In this document: positions 21,965-34,289 of the stretch, in pieces | Position numbering within the stretch: position 1 is the stretch's first letter | Layout: the number at the start of each line of letters is the position of its first letter | Origin: Blasia pusilla | Taxonomy: Eukaryota; Marchantiophyta; Marchantiopsida; Blasiales | Direction: 5' to 3' | DNA length: 64,000 nt | NCBI GenBank assembly: GCA_050084515.1 | Contig: CM114273.1 | Location: 18,786,001 to 18,850,000 of the forward strand | Translations under genes and position numbers: made by a program | The notes under the pieces: generated by a model | What the model was told of the DNA's origin: nothing | What the model saw: only the letters and a program-made list of their open reading frames with translations | Database searches by the model: none

Positions 21965-23070
21965 CCGATTGGAACTATAGTTCCGATTCTTTCTCCTTCC
22001 TCCCTTGCCATGCTTGAAGAAGAGCCACGCCCCACTTGAGAGGCCGTGGAATAGGAACTTCACTTCCGATTCTCCTCTCCTTCCTCTGAACGCCGTGCTG
22101 AAATTGCCTGTCACGCCGAACGCAATTCTTGGGCCGCGCCAAAGGAATCAGAACTTGAGTTCTGATTGCCCTCACTATCCTCTCCACCTCCCTGAAGAGA
22201 ACCCATAAGTGAGGAGCGGTATCAGAACTAGAGTTATGATTGCCTTCTTCCTATCATCTCCACCTCCTTGTAGAGAAGACACACCACAACTCAGGAGCGG
22301 AATCGGAATTGAAGTTCCAATTTCTTCCTTACTATCAACTACACCTCCTTGTAGAGAAGACCCACAACAGAAGAGTAGAATTAGAGCTTCAGCTCCAATT
22401 GCCTGCTCGCTTCACTTCGAAGTTCTACTTCGCCATACTCTGCCACGATATAGTCATTACAGCAGTTGAGACACTTTACTGTTCTCCAACTGGAATTGAA
22501 TTGGAACTTGAGGTCCAACTCCTCCTTGCTTCCTTGTCACTCCCACCGTGCCAATCTCTACTACATCACCAAGATGACCACCATGCAATTGAACCACGCC
22601 TTGGCTCAACTATGCTCGAAATGGAACTTGAGTTCCAAATCCTTTTGCAGCTCCTTGTCACCCTTGCCGCGTCGTGCCGTGCCGCACCCTTCAGATGACT
22701 CAGCCCTTGCTGTTGAATTAGATATTCAGTTCCAATTCCCACTTCACCGCTCTAATCCGAATTGCCTCTTGGGAGGGCTCTCCTGAATTGGAACTTAAGT
22801 TCTCATGCCTCCCTCAACTCCACCAACTTTGTGGCTAGCACTCCTAGTTACACTCCAATAACAGCTCCAAACTAGTGGCGCTAGTTCCTCCACACTAGCG
22901 GCACCCCAAACCTTTCTCAACCTCTTACTGAGGGAAAGCTACACCACGTAGCCTCTTTATTGCCTGAACCACGTTCACCAACAAGGGAAATTCGAACTTC
23001 AGTTCCGATTGAATGAAGAGCTCTCCTCCTCACTCCTTCTCACTTTCCAAACAAGGACTATCTGAACTTA
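21965..23070. repeat. Dispersed short palindromes of the GGAACTTGAGTTCC type
   Basis: About a dozen imperfect palindromes recur roughly every 60-150 bp, for example GGAACTATAGTTCC at 21971-21984, arms AATCAGAACT/AGTTCTGATT at 22146-22167, and TGGAACTTGAGTTCCA at 22622-22637. Others are near 22051, 22221, 22301, 22379, 22501, 22718, 22788, 22993 and 23062. They are unrelated in sequence to the main palindrome family. No gene is visible. Confidence 0.75.
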
Positions 23071-24470
23071 AGTTTTGATGCCTTGCACAGCATCTCTAGC
23101 GTTGCTCTCCAGCCATGTCCACACCAATGATCCGCTCATCTCAGGGAATCTATGCTGCTGCGGGGAATCATTTTGGAATCTTTCTCAAATCAGCTCCATT
23201 TTTTGTCTCGTTTTCACAGCTTGACTCAATTTTTTGCAAGCTTTCCAATGGCGACTTCAGCTCTCACAAAATCCTGCACAATCAAACATCATTGTGCCCT
23301 CCTTACATTTGCTTCTAGCTTGATTTTCCTCCTGCCCAACATTCATCTGTTTTGGTCCAGAAATCAAGCACACCTCACTCAAAATCAACAAAGAAGTGCC
23401 CACGCACTTGCTGACTTGCCCACACTCAATCAGGTCACAATTGACACTGATTTCCTCACGAGAATGTTTTGAGGAACTCTGTTCCTACAATGTGATCCTC
23501 AATTGCTCCACTCTTGAGCAACTCCACCGAGATTGAAAAGCCTCCCTCTCTTCAAATCCTGTCAAATCTGTCGCATTGCACAGATTTATCAATTCTGAAC
23601 ATCTCACTTCAATTTCAGCAATTCTTCTACCCCATGTCCTCCCGTATGGTCAGGATACACTAGCTTGCAATTCCTGCACAGCCCGTAGCACCACAATTGT
23701 GCTCTACACCACAAATTGAGTCTGACTTTCTCTTCTATTGAGAACCAGTGTGCATCTCCTTAGGATATAAAGTTGAATACGAATTGTAGACTCTGATGAA
23801 ATTTGCAATCAACCTTGCTTCATCCAAACAGCCACTCATGATTCAGATTCGCACTGGTGTAATAGCAAGAGAAAGTATACACAAGGATTCCCAAAATATG
23901 TGATCTCCTTATTGATCACTCCTAGCCCACTCTTCAAGAGAGAATCCAGGCTCAATACATGCACGTCACATTGTATCAGGGATCCCAACAAGGATCTGCA
24001 ATCCTAAGGAGATTAGCTCCAAATGAGCCTCATCCGAGGTTTACCCCCTTGGGCACCTCCATGGGTGACTTGTACACATAGGTCACCTCCCTCCTAACAT
24101 GTCACTATCCACCTATAGTACACACCTACTAGCTCCCTAATAACTACACATGTGGTCCTCTCATGAGACTAACTACCAACTAACCCACCACCCTATAGGT
24201 CTAAGTGGAGGCATACATGGCTGGGAAGGTCAACCTCTCCAAGGTTGCCACTCCTCATAAAGGGAAGGGTGACCTACACTTGTAGGTCACCTCCTAAGAG
24301 CAGGTCACATATGACCTCTCAAAATAGGGAAGTACAAGACCCCTCTAAGGCCTTGATACTATTTCGCCCTATGCCTCATCTACCATGACACTTTTCAATC
24401 AAGGAATGACAAAAAATGACCGCCTAGTGGTTTTCCAAGATGATTTTGAAAAACATCAAAACTCCCGATG
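23071..24470. other. No gene seen
   Basis: Reading frames here are short and low in complexity. Possible retroelement leader or LTR sequence is suggested only by its position upstream of the gag remnant. I could not identify an LTR pair or a convincing primer-binding site. Confidence 0.4.
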
Positions 24471-24529
24471 ATACTAATTTAAGCGTGGTATGATTTGGTA
24501 TGATTGGAAATCCCATTATATTTTAGTAT

Positions 24530-24840
24530 GCTTGGTAGTTTTTCTCGAATGATTCGAAAGTGAATCAAAACTCCGTGTGAATAATCGCTCGCTTCGGCTT
24601 CATGATTCACAGGTGAATATCCACCAGCTTAGGCTTCATGATTCAAAAGTGAGTCAAAACTCCTTGTGATAGTAATTGTTATCCGGAGGTTATTCAGAGC
24701 CTACCGCCTGTGAATAATCTTTGGCTTAGGTTTCATGATTTAGAAGTGAATAACCGCCGGCTTAGGCTTCATGATTTAGAACTAAATAACCGCCGGCTTA
24801 GGCTTCATGATTCAGAAGTGAATCAAAATTTGTTGTGATA
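24530..24840. repeat. Short palindrome repeats TGATTCANAAGTGAATCA
   Basis: The motif TGATTC..AAGTGAATCA recurs at about 24548, 24604, 24638, 24736, 24768 and 24808, usually followed by AAACTCC or ACCGCCGG and preceded by TAGGCTTCA. It is a third, separate palindromic repeat family. Confidence 0.6.
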
Positions 24841-27420
24841 GCTCCTCTTTGTCTCTCTGAGTGATGAATGATTTAGGATGTGGAAGGAATCTCCAACTGA
24901 AAGTCTTGCGAGAAAAGCGTGTGCATGAACAAAATTTTGAATTTATTGTAACTTGCTTGACACAGCAAAGTTGGAAGGAAAGGGGAAACTTGTTGGAAAA
25001 GGTAGTGAATGGCTGGCGGGATCCTTTCTTCATGAACTGTTTGAATCTAGGAATGAGGAGTAATTCAAACCCGGCTTCACATGATGCCTCGTGTGAATAA
25101 CCGCGGCTCCCTGTGATAACTAAACTCAAGCCTGACGGTTATTCGCATGCGACCACTTATGAATTATCCCTAGGCGATCGTTTAAGTTGAGGAAGGAATC
25201 TTCATCTGAACCTCTTGTGAGACGTTGGAGATATGAACATAATTTTGAAATTTGTGTAACTTAACAGAGCAAAGTTGGAAGGAAAGGACAAACTTGGGGG
25301 AAAAGGTAGTGAATGGGTGGCGGGATTTTTTTCCTCATAAACCCTTGCAGTCATTCATAAGCTAGAATGTAAGTTTCCAAAAACTACCCAACCTGATTGT
25401 GCATACAAAATTTACCTGTCAAGGGCCGGCAAGTATTCTTGTTCAGTTTCTGATGTGCTCTTGTATAAAGGTACCCAGTTCATAGATGCCAAGCAGTCGC
25501 CGCTGGGAAATTGCTGCATTAGCCAAACGACCTACACAAAATTCTGGAAAATACACCCCATCTAAACTTAAACCTGAAGAAGTGCGTAGACCAGGGAGGG
25601 ACATATCCGCGTGCTCAGCATTACAAATATCTGCGGGCAACAATGAACAAGAAAAAACGTGAAGGAGAGGGACATACTTGGGCGAAGCTCTATCGATGGA
25701 TCGTTGCGGCGAGTATTTTGTCACCGTAAGGACGAAGCCTAGTTTCTTTCGCCACCCGTGGAGCCTCTACTGGTCAGTTTCTAATGAATCCACATGAATG
25801 GTGCAAAATCCTGCCGCTCAGCAATATGAATAGCCGCAAGAAGAAATCGATACTCAGCCGCTCAACACCAAATGGAAGTATTTTTCCGCCGTAGAGTTTT
25901 TCTTTGGCCACCGAGGAGTTTTGGCACTGTAGATTCGGCACTGTTGGTCTATCCCTAATGAATCCACATGAACGGTCCAATATCCAGCCGCTCTACAAAA
26001 TGAATAGCCATGAGTGCGATGTAATATTCAACCGCTCAACACGAAATGAAAGTCGTGGACGTCTATGAACAAGGATACAACGTGACATGGGAGTGAGATG
26101 AGAGGGACATAACCGGAGAGTCGTGGCAATGAGTATTTAGCCGGAGTGGACAAGACCAGATTTCTCTGCCAATTCCTAAATGATTTCTTTGGCGATGTCT
26201 GTGCAGTTCCTTCCACATGACTATGAAGACGCGACCTAAGATGAGAGAAATTAGCAGCCGAGACAAAAGCCGCGGGCAATAATCTGGATGAATACGAACT
26301 GAAGGAAATCAGTCTCGGAGAGGAACATACCCGAGGAGAGCTCTAAATTTTAGGGTCGAGGAAATGAGTTTTTAGCCACCGTGGGCTAAGCCTAATATCT
26401 TGAATATCTTGCAATTCCTTCTTGAGAGAATTTTTGGTGAATATCATGAAAGCTACAATCATCGTTTGTAGCTGAGAAGCCGTCAAGACAAAATAGGCCG
26501 TGAAAGCCAACCTCGAGAATGAATGACTGTCTTCGAGAATTTAGCCGCCGAAAATGAGTTCTCGTCGGCTAAGTCAATCTTTGCTAAGGCTCGGTTTCTT
26601 GTCGATACCTTGGTGTCTCCTTAATTGATTATATTTTTGGCGCAATTCCCAAACTCAAATCCTCATAAATCCCTCTAGACTTGAATTTTGTAAACCCTTA
26701 AATTGTGCACATCATTGGAAGACTAAAAACTTCTTGAAGCTCATGGGGTAACTAAGATACCTTCCCCTATCACCCTCCACAAAAATGCAACACTTTTGCC
26801 TTCTTCAAGTTTCATTAAATTCAAGGCTTCAGTTTAGCTCCCTTCCCCTATCACCCTAACAAAATTCATGAGAACATTAATTTTCTTGAAGTTTCATTAA
26901 ATTCAAGGAAGCTACTTTAGCTCCCTTCCCCTATGACCCTAAAAAAAATTCAACACCACATTTGGCTTCTTGAAGTTTAATTGAATTCAAGGGGTTACTA
27001 ACATAACTTCCCCTACCAAATTCCATGTAATTCCTCCTTCTTGAATAAATGAAAAATCGGAGGGGAACTTGCTTCCACGATTTAAACTCTCTATTTACTA
27101 ATGTGATTTTGATCTGGATCTTGGGGAAACAGAAGGATAATTTTTTTTCAAAATAAAAAAAACCCACAACCCTAAATTCTAAATCCTAAAGTATAAGCCC
27201 GTTATTGGTAACACTATACCCTATATGTATATGGTAAACCCTAAATTCTAAAACCATGGGAATGCTCTTGCTCTGTCTTCTCAAGAGACGGAGCAAGAGC
27301 CGTTTAGCCGCTGAGAGGAAAGTAGTCTAGGCACCCTCGTTTTAGCATCCGGGTAATATGGTTTAGTCATGGCCCTAGTTTTAGCCGACATGAGGAAATA
27401 TCTCGACGGACCGTCACTAG
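24841..27420. other. Repetitive stretch without a supported gene
   Basis: Imperfect duplications are visible: CTAATGAATCCACATGAA at 25781 and again at 25955, and a block with GTGAATGGSTGGCGGGAT at about 25005 and 25310. Sequence with AGCCGC motifs resembles the field at 34.3-35.1 kb. The region 26700-27000 repeats CTTGAAGTTTCATTAAATTC and CCTTCCCCTATCACCCT. Degenerate CCTAAA repeats occur at 27170-27260. Confidence 0.5.
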
Positions 27421-27711
27421 GGGGGCTGGTATTCTGGCAGGAGAGAGTAAGAGAGGAGAGTCTCTCTTCAAAAAAATTGCCAAATCCTTAAACTCACTTC
27501 TAAACTTTCATCACTTTTTTAGGTTTAACCCCTACTTCAAATACAAGAAATCTTTTAAAGAGAGTAAAAAGTGCATCACATTTTTTCAGACTAAGATATG
27601 AAGATGGAAATATTATCGTCAACAATTAGTCATGAAAGTGCAAGAGTGTTTTGCTTCTCCCTCTTGCTAGAGAGACCAACCCCCATCATCAACAAATTTA
27701 TAGGTGGAATT

Positions 27712-28221
27712 TCAGTATTGTAGAGCAAAACAGGGAAGATGAAAAATGACCAGCAAAGTAAAAGTAAAGATGATTTGTGGCAACATACTGGCAAAAATTA
27801 GCATAGGTCGCCAACTCGTATGAGTTGGCATCTCTTTGTAGAGTGCAAATAGTTGCCTCCTTCCTCTCCAGTGGAAGAATGTTTCTTCCACTCTACCAAA
27901 CGGCTCTAACACTCGCCCCTGAAACCCTCACCAGATCTAGGATTAAGTTACCAATTCTCGAGCATAGCTTCACAAGGGTCTTTCTCAATGCCGGGGACTT
28001 TGCCCTCCCTCGAAGCACAGATCCATGAAAAATTGTGGGGACAAATTGTAGACCTTTTCTCATATGAGTTGGTGGCTTCTGCTCTGACGGGTTGGACCGA
28101 AATTTGTTCAAAAACCTCTGCTCCTATGAGTTGGCGGCCCTCAGAAGCAGTCCTCCACAGACTTCCTCCAATCCTCTCACAAATCGACAGGTTGCGATTG
28201 CTGTCAATCATGCGGACCTGA
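27712..28221 (-). pseudogene. Eroded paralogue of gene M exon 4
   Basis: Fragments in several frames match exon 4: KTLVKLCSRIGNLILDLVRV, SGASVRAVW, RNILPLER and a region like DSYELAT. It lies upstream-to-downstream in the same orientation as the better-preserved exon 4 at 30233-29734, so this element has two diverged copies of the exon. It is far more decayed than any other copy. Confidence 0.45.
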
Positions 28222-29393
28222 AAACAAATTAAAGAACAAATTATCCATACGTTTCATGTTTCAAAATTGTTGTCACTTGTGACAACCTTGGTAGATACGT
28301 AAAATTTTGAATTTGAAATTCACAGAAGTGAGTACTCGAGACCTGCAACTTGTTAGAAATCAAAAGGTTGAAAGGGCTCAAAAGGAGACCTCCATTGGCT
28401 GCCTCCAGAAAAGTAACCCATCGAAAACCAACGGATTGCAATAGCAGGCAATCATCCAGACCTACAATCAACCAATAATCCAAACCTGTTACGTGTTGGA
28501 TTTTGAGAGTTTCTATGACAGGATTAGAATTCAGAAAGGTTAAATGGCTATGCAGACCTATCCTGTTCAATAGAGTTTTTATGCTTGACATAACCTAGGT
28601 ACGAAAAAAGTTATAGAGGGAAGGATCCCAAAAATTCACAATAGTCACTTTAGAGATGCAACTTATCGAAATTGGACCGGTTGAATCTCATCAAGAAATC
28701 AAAAAGGGCTGAAAAGGAGAGCTTCACAAGATGCATCAAGAAATGCAACGTATGGGAATTCGTCGGGTTGCACGATACATCAAGATAAGTTGTGCTTATC
28801 TTTCCGTTGCAAATATCACAAGACCTAAGAATTTCTACATACATCTTCAATCATCGACTTCCATTCTCGGCTTGCAACCCATCGGAATCCGACAGGTTAG
28901 AAGATGGAAAAAAATGACAATCTAAAGGAGAAACCAAAACATGGACCTTTCAAGTCAATCAGAATCAGTTTGAAACTTCTCCTAATTCGACATGTCGTAA
29001 ACTTAGTCCCTGGTTTGCAACCCGACGGGTTCCGATGGGTTGTAGACCTTGTCCAAGAACTGCAACTTGTTGGAATCCAATAAATTCCAAACTCGATCCC
29101 TAGTCCCTCATTTGCAACCCGTCGGAAACCGACACGTTACAAATTGGGGATGTGGTTTGCAACCACATCGTAATCCGATAGTCAGCACAATTGCTCCCTG
29201 GTTCGCAACCCTTTGGAATCCAACGGGTTGCAAAATAAACAACATCGAGTACACAAATCAACACAATCAACAAGAACAAGCTCTGTAGACAAAGAAGCAA
29301 AACAATTCAACAAAAGTTTTCAGAAACCATCATGGTGCAAAAACTGCTTGTCCTCTATTACATGCAAGGGAAGCTCAAAAATTTACATTTGAT

Positions 29394-29709
29394 CTAGTCT
29401 ATGATTTTGTCAGCCTCATCATCTACAAATTTACTCCTAACCCTCCTAGGTTCCTATACAAAAGGAATGTCTTGGGATACAAGTGGCTCCTCTGGCCGAT
29501 TGTAGACGGGGATTGAAAATGTTGGGGAATTCGAGAGCCTTGGCCCCCCCCCTAAGTACACCATAACGGTCCCATGTAATATGATTTGAGTTCCAACACC
29601 TTCCTTGACAATAAATCTTGTATGGTCTATAAGGTGATACCCATCCAATATCAATATGTGCTCCGCCGTTTGAAACCAATAAATCCCAACTCCAAAATGT
29701 TTCAATCAA
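29394..29709 (-). CDS. P module (copy VII)
   Basis: Two frames meet at a run of C at 29541-29550. Upstream, HILILDGYHLIDHTRFIVKE and TQIILHGTVMVYLGGG are seen. Downstream are PRLSNSPTFSIPVYNRPEEP, a stop near 29455, then RRVRSKFVDDEADKIID and TAG at 29394-29396. In this copy P follows the end of exon 4 by only about 25 bp, closer than elsewhere. Confidence 0.4.
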
Positions 29710-29733
29710 GGTGGCTCCGATAAATCTTTGAAC

Positions 29734-31190
29734 TCACTCATCATTGTCCAAGAGCTCTTTCAGTATTACTATCGGCTTTGCCCTCCCAATTTTTGGAATT
29801 GTAGGAAGTGACGATGGTGGCTCTGGAGTTGGAGCACATGGCTTTGGAGGCGAGTTTTATACTCCCAATAGCCTCTCGTAATCTGCCTTTGCCCCTTTGC
29901 AAAGGTCGAAAAGTTTTGGCCTTCCCTGAAGGTAGAGAATGTTCCTTCCACTCTACCAATCGCTCTGATACTCGCCTTTGATAGGCCCACTAAGTCAAAG
30001 ACCAAGTCACTCGGCCTTGAGGAGAACTCAATGAGCGTTTGCATCAAGGCAGGTGACTTCTCCCTTCCTCCAAGTAAGGGGGTCCCTTCCTGCATGAAAA
30101 TTCCCAAGGGGGGGAAATTGTAGAGACTATCTAAGTTGTACCCATCAGAGCATGGATCCACTAGATCTGGGATCTTGAACACCTGGAAGTTGTGCTCGGG
30201 CCTAACAAAGTAGTAGACAAATGAGTGGTCCATCTGTGAACAAGCACGTGGAAAATAATGTCAGCAAAAAGAAAAAGGTAGTAGACCAATGGTCTACTCT
30301 CCATATAGTGACACAATATGCAATCCATCTGGATCCGACGGGTTGCTCATTTGGCTAGACACAAGAGCAACCTATCGGAGTCCGACGGGTTGCTTTACAA
30401 CTCAAACAAGAATCTATGGTGATTAGCAACCCGTCACAACCTGACAGGTTGCTCAATTGGCTAGACAGAACAGCAACCTGTCGGAGTCCGACGGATTGCT
30501 TTACAACTCAAATAGGAATCTTTGCTCATGAGCAACCCGTCAGAACCCGACAGATTGCTCATTTTGCTAGACTGAACAGCAACCTGTCGGAGTCCGACAA
30601 GTTGCTTTACAACTCGATCGATGTGTTCCTAGTTGGAAAGTGCCTAATATGGAAGCAACCCGTCTCTTTCCGATGGGTTGCATCACTGCAGACACGTAAG
30701 TGGAAACATGCAATTCTATTTGCAACCCGTTGGGTTCCGAAAGGTCGCAATCACTGGAGACTAGTAAGTGGATTTGCAATCTATTTGGTTCCGACGGGTT
30801 GCATGCAGAGATGCAACCCGTCGGAGTCCGACGGGTTGTATGTCTGAACCATCTTAATTTGTTCAAAAAAGTGAAGTTGGAAACTTACCCGGACTTGATT
30901 CGTCGCCGATCTGAGTGGGTACTCATTTTTTATGACCCATGATTGCGTCGTCCTCCACTTCAGCGACCACTTCACGCATTGAAGGTTGAAGAGATCATCT
31001 TTGCTCCCTCCAGTCAGGACTAGGAAACAACCCCTGTCACTAAGATAAGCATCAGCAAAAGAAAATAGCAGAGCGATTTGGTCATAGGAAAGTGCGACAT
31101 TCTAGTCTGCAACAGTGTCAGACGGATTGTTGTCCCACAAACAAAACCCAAAGGGAAAATCTAAAATGAGGGGTCCATCGCCACCTCCTC
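29734..31190 (-). pseudogene. Gene M copy VII: end of exon 3, intron 3, exon 4 (methyltransferase-like)
   Basis: The exon 3 remnant is 31190-30889. It carries motif IV as Asp-Phe-Pro-Phe-Gly at 31147-31161 (standard DPPY), then YDQIALLFSFADAYLSDRGC and FLVLTGG. Donor CGG/GTAAGT. Intron 3 is 30888-30234 and exon 4 is 30233-29734. Exon 4 encodes DHSFVYYFVRPEHNFQVFKI, GGREKSPALMQTLIEFSSRP and DLVFDLVGLSKASI, which are motifs X and I. Motif order IV-X-I defines the beta class of DNA amino-methyltransferases. There are stops inside both exons. The upstream exons are deleted. Confidence 0.65.
30315..30845. repeat. Palindrome cluster in gene M intron 3 (copy VII)
   Basis: Seven to nine palindromes at about 60-65 bp spacing. 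Those near 30330-30600 are paired with the spacer TTGGCTAGACA and GCTTTACAACTC, so units have duplicated locally. Confidence 0.8.
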
Positions 31191-31259
31191 TGCAACCCCA
31201 TGCACCATCCAAGGGATGTGCTCATTTCCGAGAAGTTTTCGCAGGTAGGGAGTACCGAC

Positions 31260-31702
31260 CGAGAACCGCGCTCAACCCAACAGACTCCGACGGGTTGCAG
31301 GTTGCACTAGGACTCTGACGGATTGCAAGTGGCAGAAAATAGTTTGTTTGAAGCTAGACAGACTCCGTGGCTTTGCAACTCATCTATGTCGGACGGGTTG
31401 CAACTTGTCCGAGTTTGACGTTTCTTAACCATTCGGATTCCCAAAATTTGCAACCTGTCGGACTCCGACGGATTGAGCTAACCTCATTAATGGCTAATTA
31501 ACCTGAGCCAATCTGGAAACTTGCAATGTGATCAATCCCAGGGGAATCCACAACGTCAAACTATCCCACCTACCAACCAACAGCTTGTCAATCGATTTCT
31601 TTAGGAGAATAACGGTCATTATTCACTATAAATTAAACATTCTCATTCTCATTCTCATTCTTATTCTTATTCTCATTCTCCTCTGTGCGGAATTATCTGG
31701 GA
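31260..31702. promoter_or_regulatory. Shortened central region of copy VII with transposase TATA box
   Basis: Holds only three or four palindromes instead of an array, then TATAAATTAA at 31627-31636, the CATTCT microsatellite to about 31681, and the ATG at 31703-31705. Confidence 0.55.
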
Positions 31703-33700
31703 ATGGATACTTATGTGAAACTCACTTGTGGCAGTATCTAGTGGCCCTTCCTCAATCATAAATAATTCGATTGCAAGCTCGTGAGTCCTACATACCAGTG
31801 GAGGAAAATTTCCTCTCACTGCGATTTCTTCTCCAAATGGGAACAATCTTTGTTTCCAAGGATGTTAGGGTAGACGGTATGGAGGACGTCGAAGGTGAGA
31901 CAATCCAGCCAATGATTGGAGTATCTAAAGTATGGAATCTCCCACCTCACACAAATGATCAATACAGAGTTTATGGGTTGCCTCTGAAGCCTTCTGTTTC
32001 CCAAGTAGACAGTCTACAATTTCCTAGTGCACCAAGCTCTACGTTTGCCACTCCTAGCTCTGTAGATCCAGCATCGACTCCAACTTCACATGTTCGTGAC
32101 AATGTTGTACTTCCTGAAGAGATTTTGGATGTCGTCGATCTCATTGGATCTGTTGGCACCAACCGGACCCTGTCTCTGCCTACTCATTCTTGTTGCGAGT
32201 TTCGGGAAATAGTTTGTTGTCGTCTCTGCCCTTTAAAATATTCAAGCACATTCTTGTCAACGAGCTGCCATCCACCTACGATGGTAATTGCATTTTTTAG
32301 TTGCCTCCACTTGCTGATCGTGCTCAAAAGAAAGATGGAGGACGCTTAAAGGGTATGGATAGAAAGTCTGACTGTCATCGATGATGCGGACTAGTGCTTC
32401 AATTCTAGGTGGTCCTTGGATTGTTTCTTGCCACCAATGCGCTGGAGCCCTCGAGTGTAGAAGTCCAGGCTTCCCGTATCTAGAGCGCAATGGGCGAGTC
32501 AATACATCGTAATTCCTCCCAAAGAATGCAGAAACTCCATATGAGGTCGGTGCAACCATACCTCCGGGCCCTCGATGTCCTCATTGTCAAGCATTACCTT
32601 TCTGCGTTGGAGCGTGTCTAGCATACATATTTTTCATTGTACATGACTTCAGTTCTACCTCCAAGTACACCAGGGTGGCAGTTCATGTTGGCTCCCACAT
32701 TCATTATGTTACCGGTGAAATTCAGAGACACATCAAGGAGGATGTGGCAAAGAAAGTGGTCGAGGTATATAGAAACTCTACGAGATCAAAGCTCGGAGTG
32801 ATCAAGTTAACAACAACATCACAAATTTTTGAACAATTGCTTGGAATCCCTAGGCAGGGTGAGATCACGGCTGTTCAGGAGAAACAACTCTGGGAAAATC
32901 TTGCATTTCTCGCTGATCCTCAATGCTTTCAAAACTTGGTGCGTCAAATACGGGTACTTGATGGACAGAAGGCCAAAATGGATGCCATTGCCAGAATCAA
33001 GGCTAACCCAAGATTTTCATTTATTCAGATATGGCAGTTCATGGGCCAGGGAGGCGAGGGATCCAGAGCTTATATTTTCAAAATGTCAACTACAGGGCTG
33101 CCTTGTGGCCTCGATCTTATTGATTGAATGAGGGAAGGGGAAGATCTTTACGGTAGTTGGGTAAGCTTTGATATTTGCTACAGAGTCCTGAATGGATGGT
33201 TGACGATGGGTGCTCATATTTACGACCATGTGGAGAAGGTACTCAAAACCATATTTGTCTGTGAGGTAAAAGCAAAAGACGTTGGCAGTTTGAAGATGTG
33301 TTGGTTACTCTTATTGGAGGTGGTGAAGGAAAACAAAAGGCCACCTCCGGAAATTTATGGATTCATGGCGGACAATGCACAACCGGGATGGATTGCTATC
33401 AGGGAAGTGTTCTAGGGTGGAGAAGTTCAACCAGAGAGGGAAAGGTCAAATGCTTTCCATTGGCAACCGTGTGTGACACGGTACACCAAATCTTGCATCA
33501 AGGACAATAAGAGAACAAAGCATGTCGCTCTACTCGAGGACTGCAAGGATAGCAAAACCTTGAAACAGGCCATGGAGTGCCAAGAAGAACTTCATGGATG
33601 GTGGAGGAAGCATGCAATTGAGGGGAAGTACAAAGAGTTGTGCTCTTGGCTCAGTTGATGGACCGTAAGAATGAGACAATGGGGAAACTTCATGCGGCAG
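31703..33700 (+). pseudogene. MULE-like transposase exon 1 (copy VII)
   Basis: Starts MDTYVKLTCGS, then shifts frame near 31740. Continuous coding at 31771-32349 gives the N-terminal region, with a frameshift near 32150 and damaged zinc-finger codons at 32400-32650. Coding resumes at 32675-33127 with AVHVGSHIHYVTGEIQRH and again at 33128-33415 with YGSWVSFDICYRVLNGW and GFMADNAQPGW. The exon ends at the donor GTGAGT (33701). Exon 2 and the SWIM finger are absent. Confidence 0.65.
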
Positions 33701-33759
33701 GTGAGTTCAGTATTTCCTCCTTTCGAGCTCATGATGAATGAATTATTTGAAAAGTTGCA

Positions 33760-34270
33760 GCTCAAGTTGCAATCTGTCGGAATGATAGGGAATTCAAATT
33801 GCAGATGCCAAGCAACCCATTGGATATAACTGGTTGCCAGAGTGTGCAACCCATCAGAATCTGACATGTTGCATCAGTCTACAACCCGTCGGATCCCGAT
33901 GGGTTGCAAGTTGCAAGTTGCAAGTATACAAGGTCTGCAAATAGCTTGACCCCGATAGGTTGCAAGCTGCAAGGCTCCAAGTTAACTCAGTCTGCAACCT
34001 GTCGGATTCCGACAGGTTGCATTTGTCTACAACTCGTCGGATTCTGACAAGTTGCATCAGTCTCCAACTCCTCGGATTCAGACAGGTTGCATCAGTGCAA
34101 GTTAACTAGAACTCGTCGAATTCCGATAGGTTGTAGAGCTTCGTGTGTGGACACTTCTTGCAAGCCAACGGAATCCAACGGGTTGCACAAGGATTTTTGA
34201 GACCGGACTAGCCTCCTACTTACAACCGGTCCGATTTAGATGGGTTGCAATAGGAGGTTCTTGGGTGTTG
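33760..34270. repeat. Palindromes in the T intron (copy VII)
   Basis: About ten units. Fully symmetrical variants are present, for example arms GCAACCTGTCGG/CCGACAGGTTGC at about 33994-34020. The intron is cut off where the AGCCGCC repeat field begins. Confidence 0.75.
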
Positions 34271-34289
34271 CAAGCCGTTAGGAGGAAAA

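Larger units (their letters stand above)
27421..34270. mobile_element. Older, internally deleted bidirectional element (copy VII)
   Basis: Starts with the M-arm terminus GGGGGCTGGTATTCTGGCAG at 27421 (inverted relative to 8970 and 46214). It then contains an eroded exon 4-like segment, the P module, gene M exon 4, intron 3 and the end of exon 3, a shortened central region, and the transposase exon 1 on the plus strand. Gene M exons 1, 2 and most of 3 are missing, and the T arm ends within its intron near 34270. Confidence 0.65.

Noticed and set aside
22240-22786. Frames of 106-152 codons rich in Leu, Pro and Glu
   Set aside because: They are produced by the GGAACTTGAGTTCC repeat field and overlap each other in two frames.
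24335-24365. Retrotransposon primer-binding site
   Set aside because: TATCAAGGCC on the minus strand resembles the initiator-Met tRNA complement only loosely, and no LTR end with CA lies next to it.
27170-27260. Telomere repeat tract
   Set aside because: Only degenerate CCTAAA/CCCTAAATTC pieces are present, far weaker than the fold-back at 11995.
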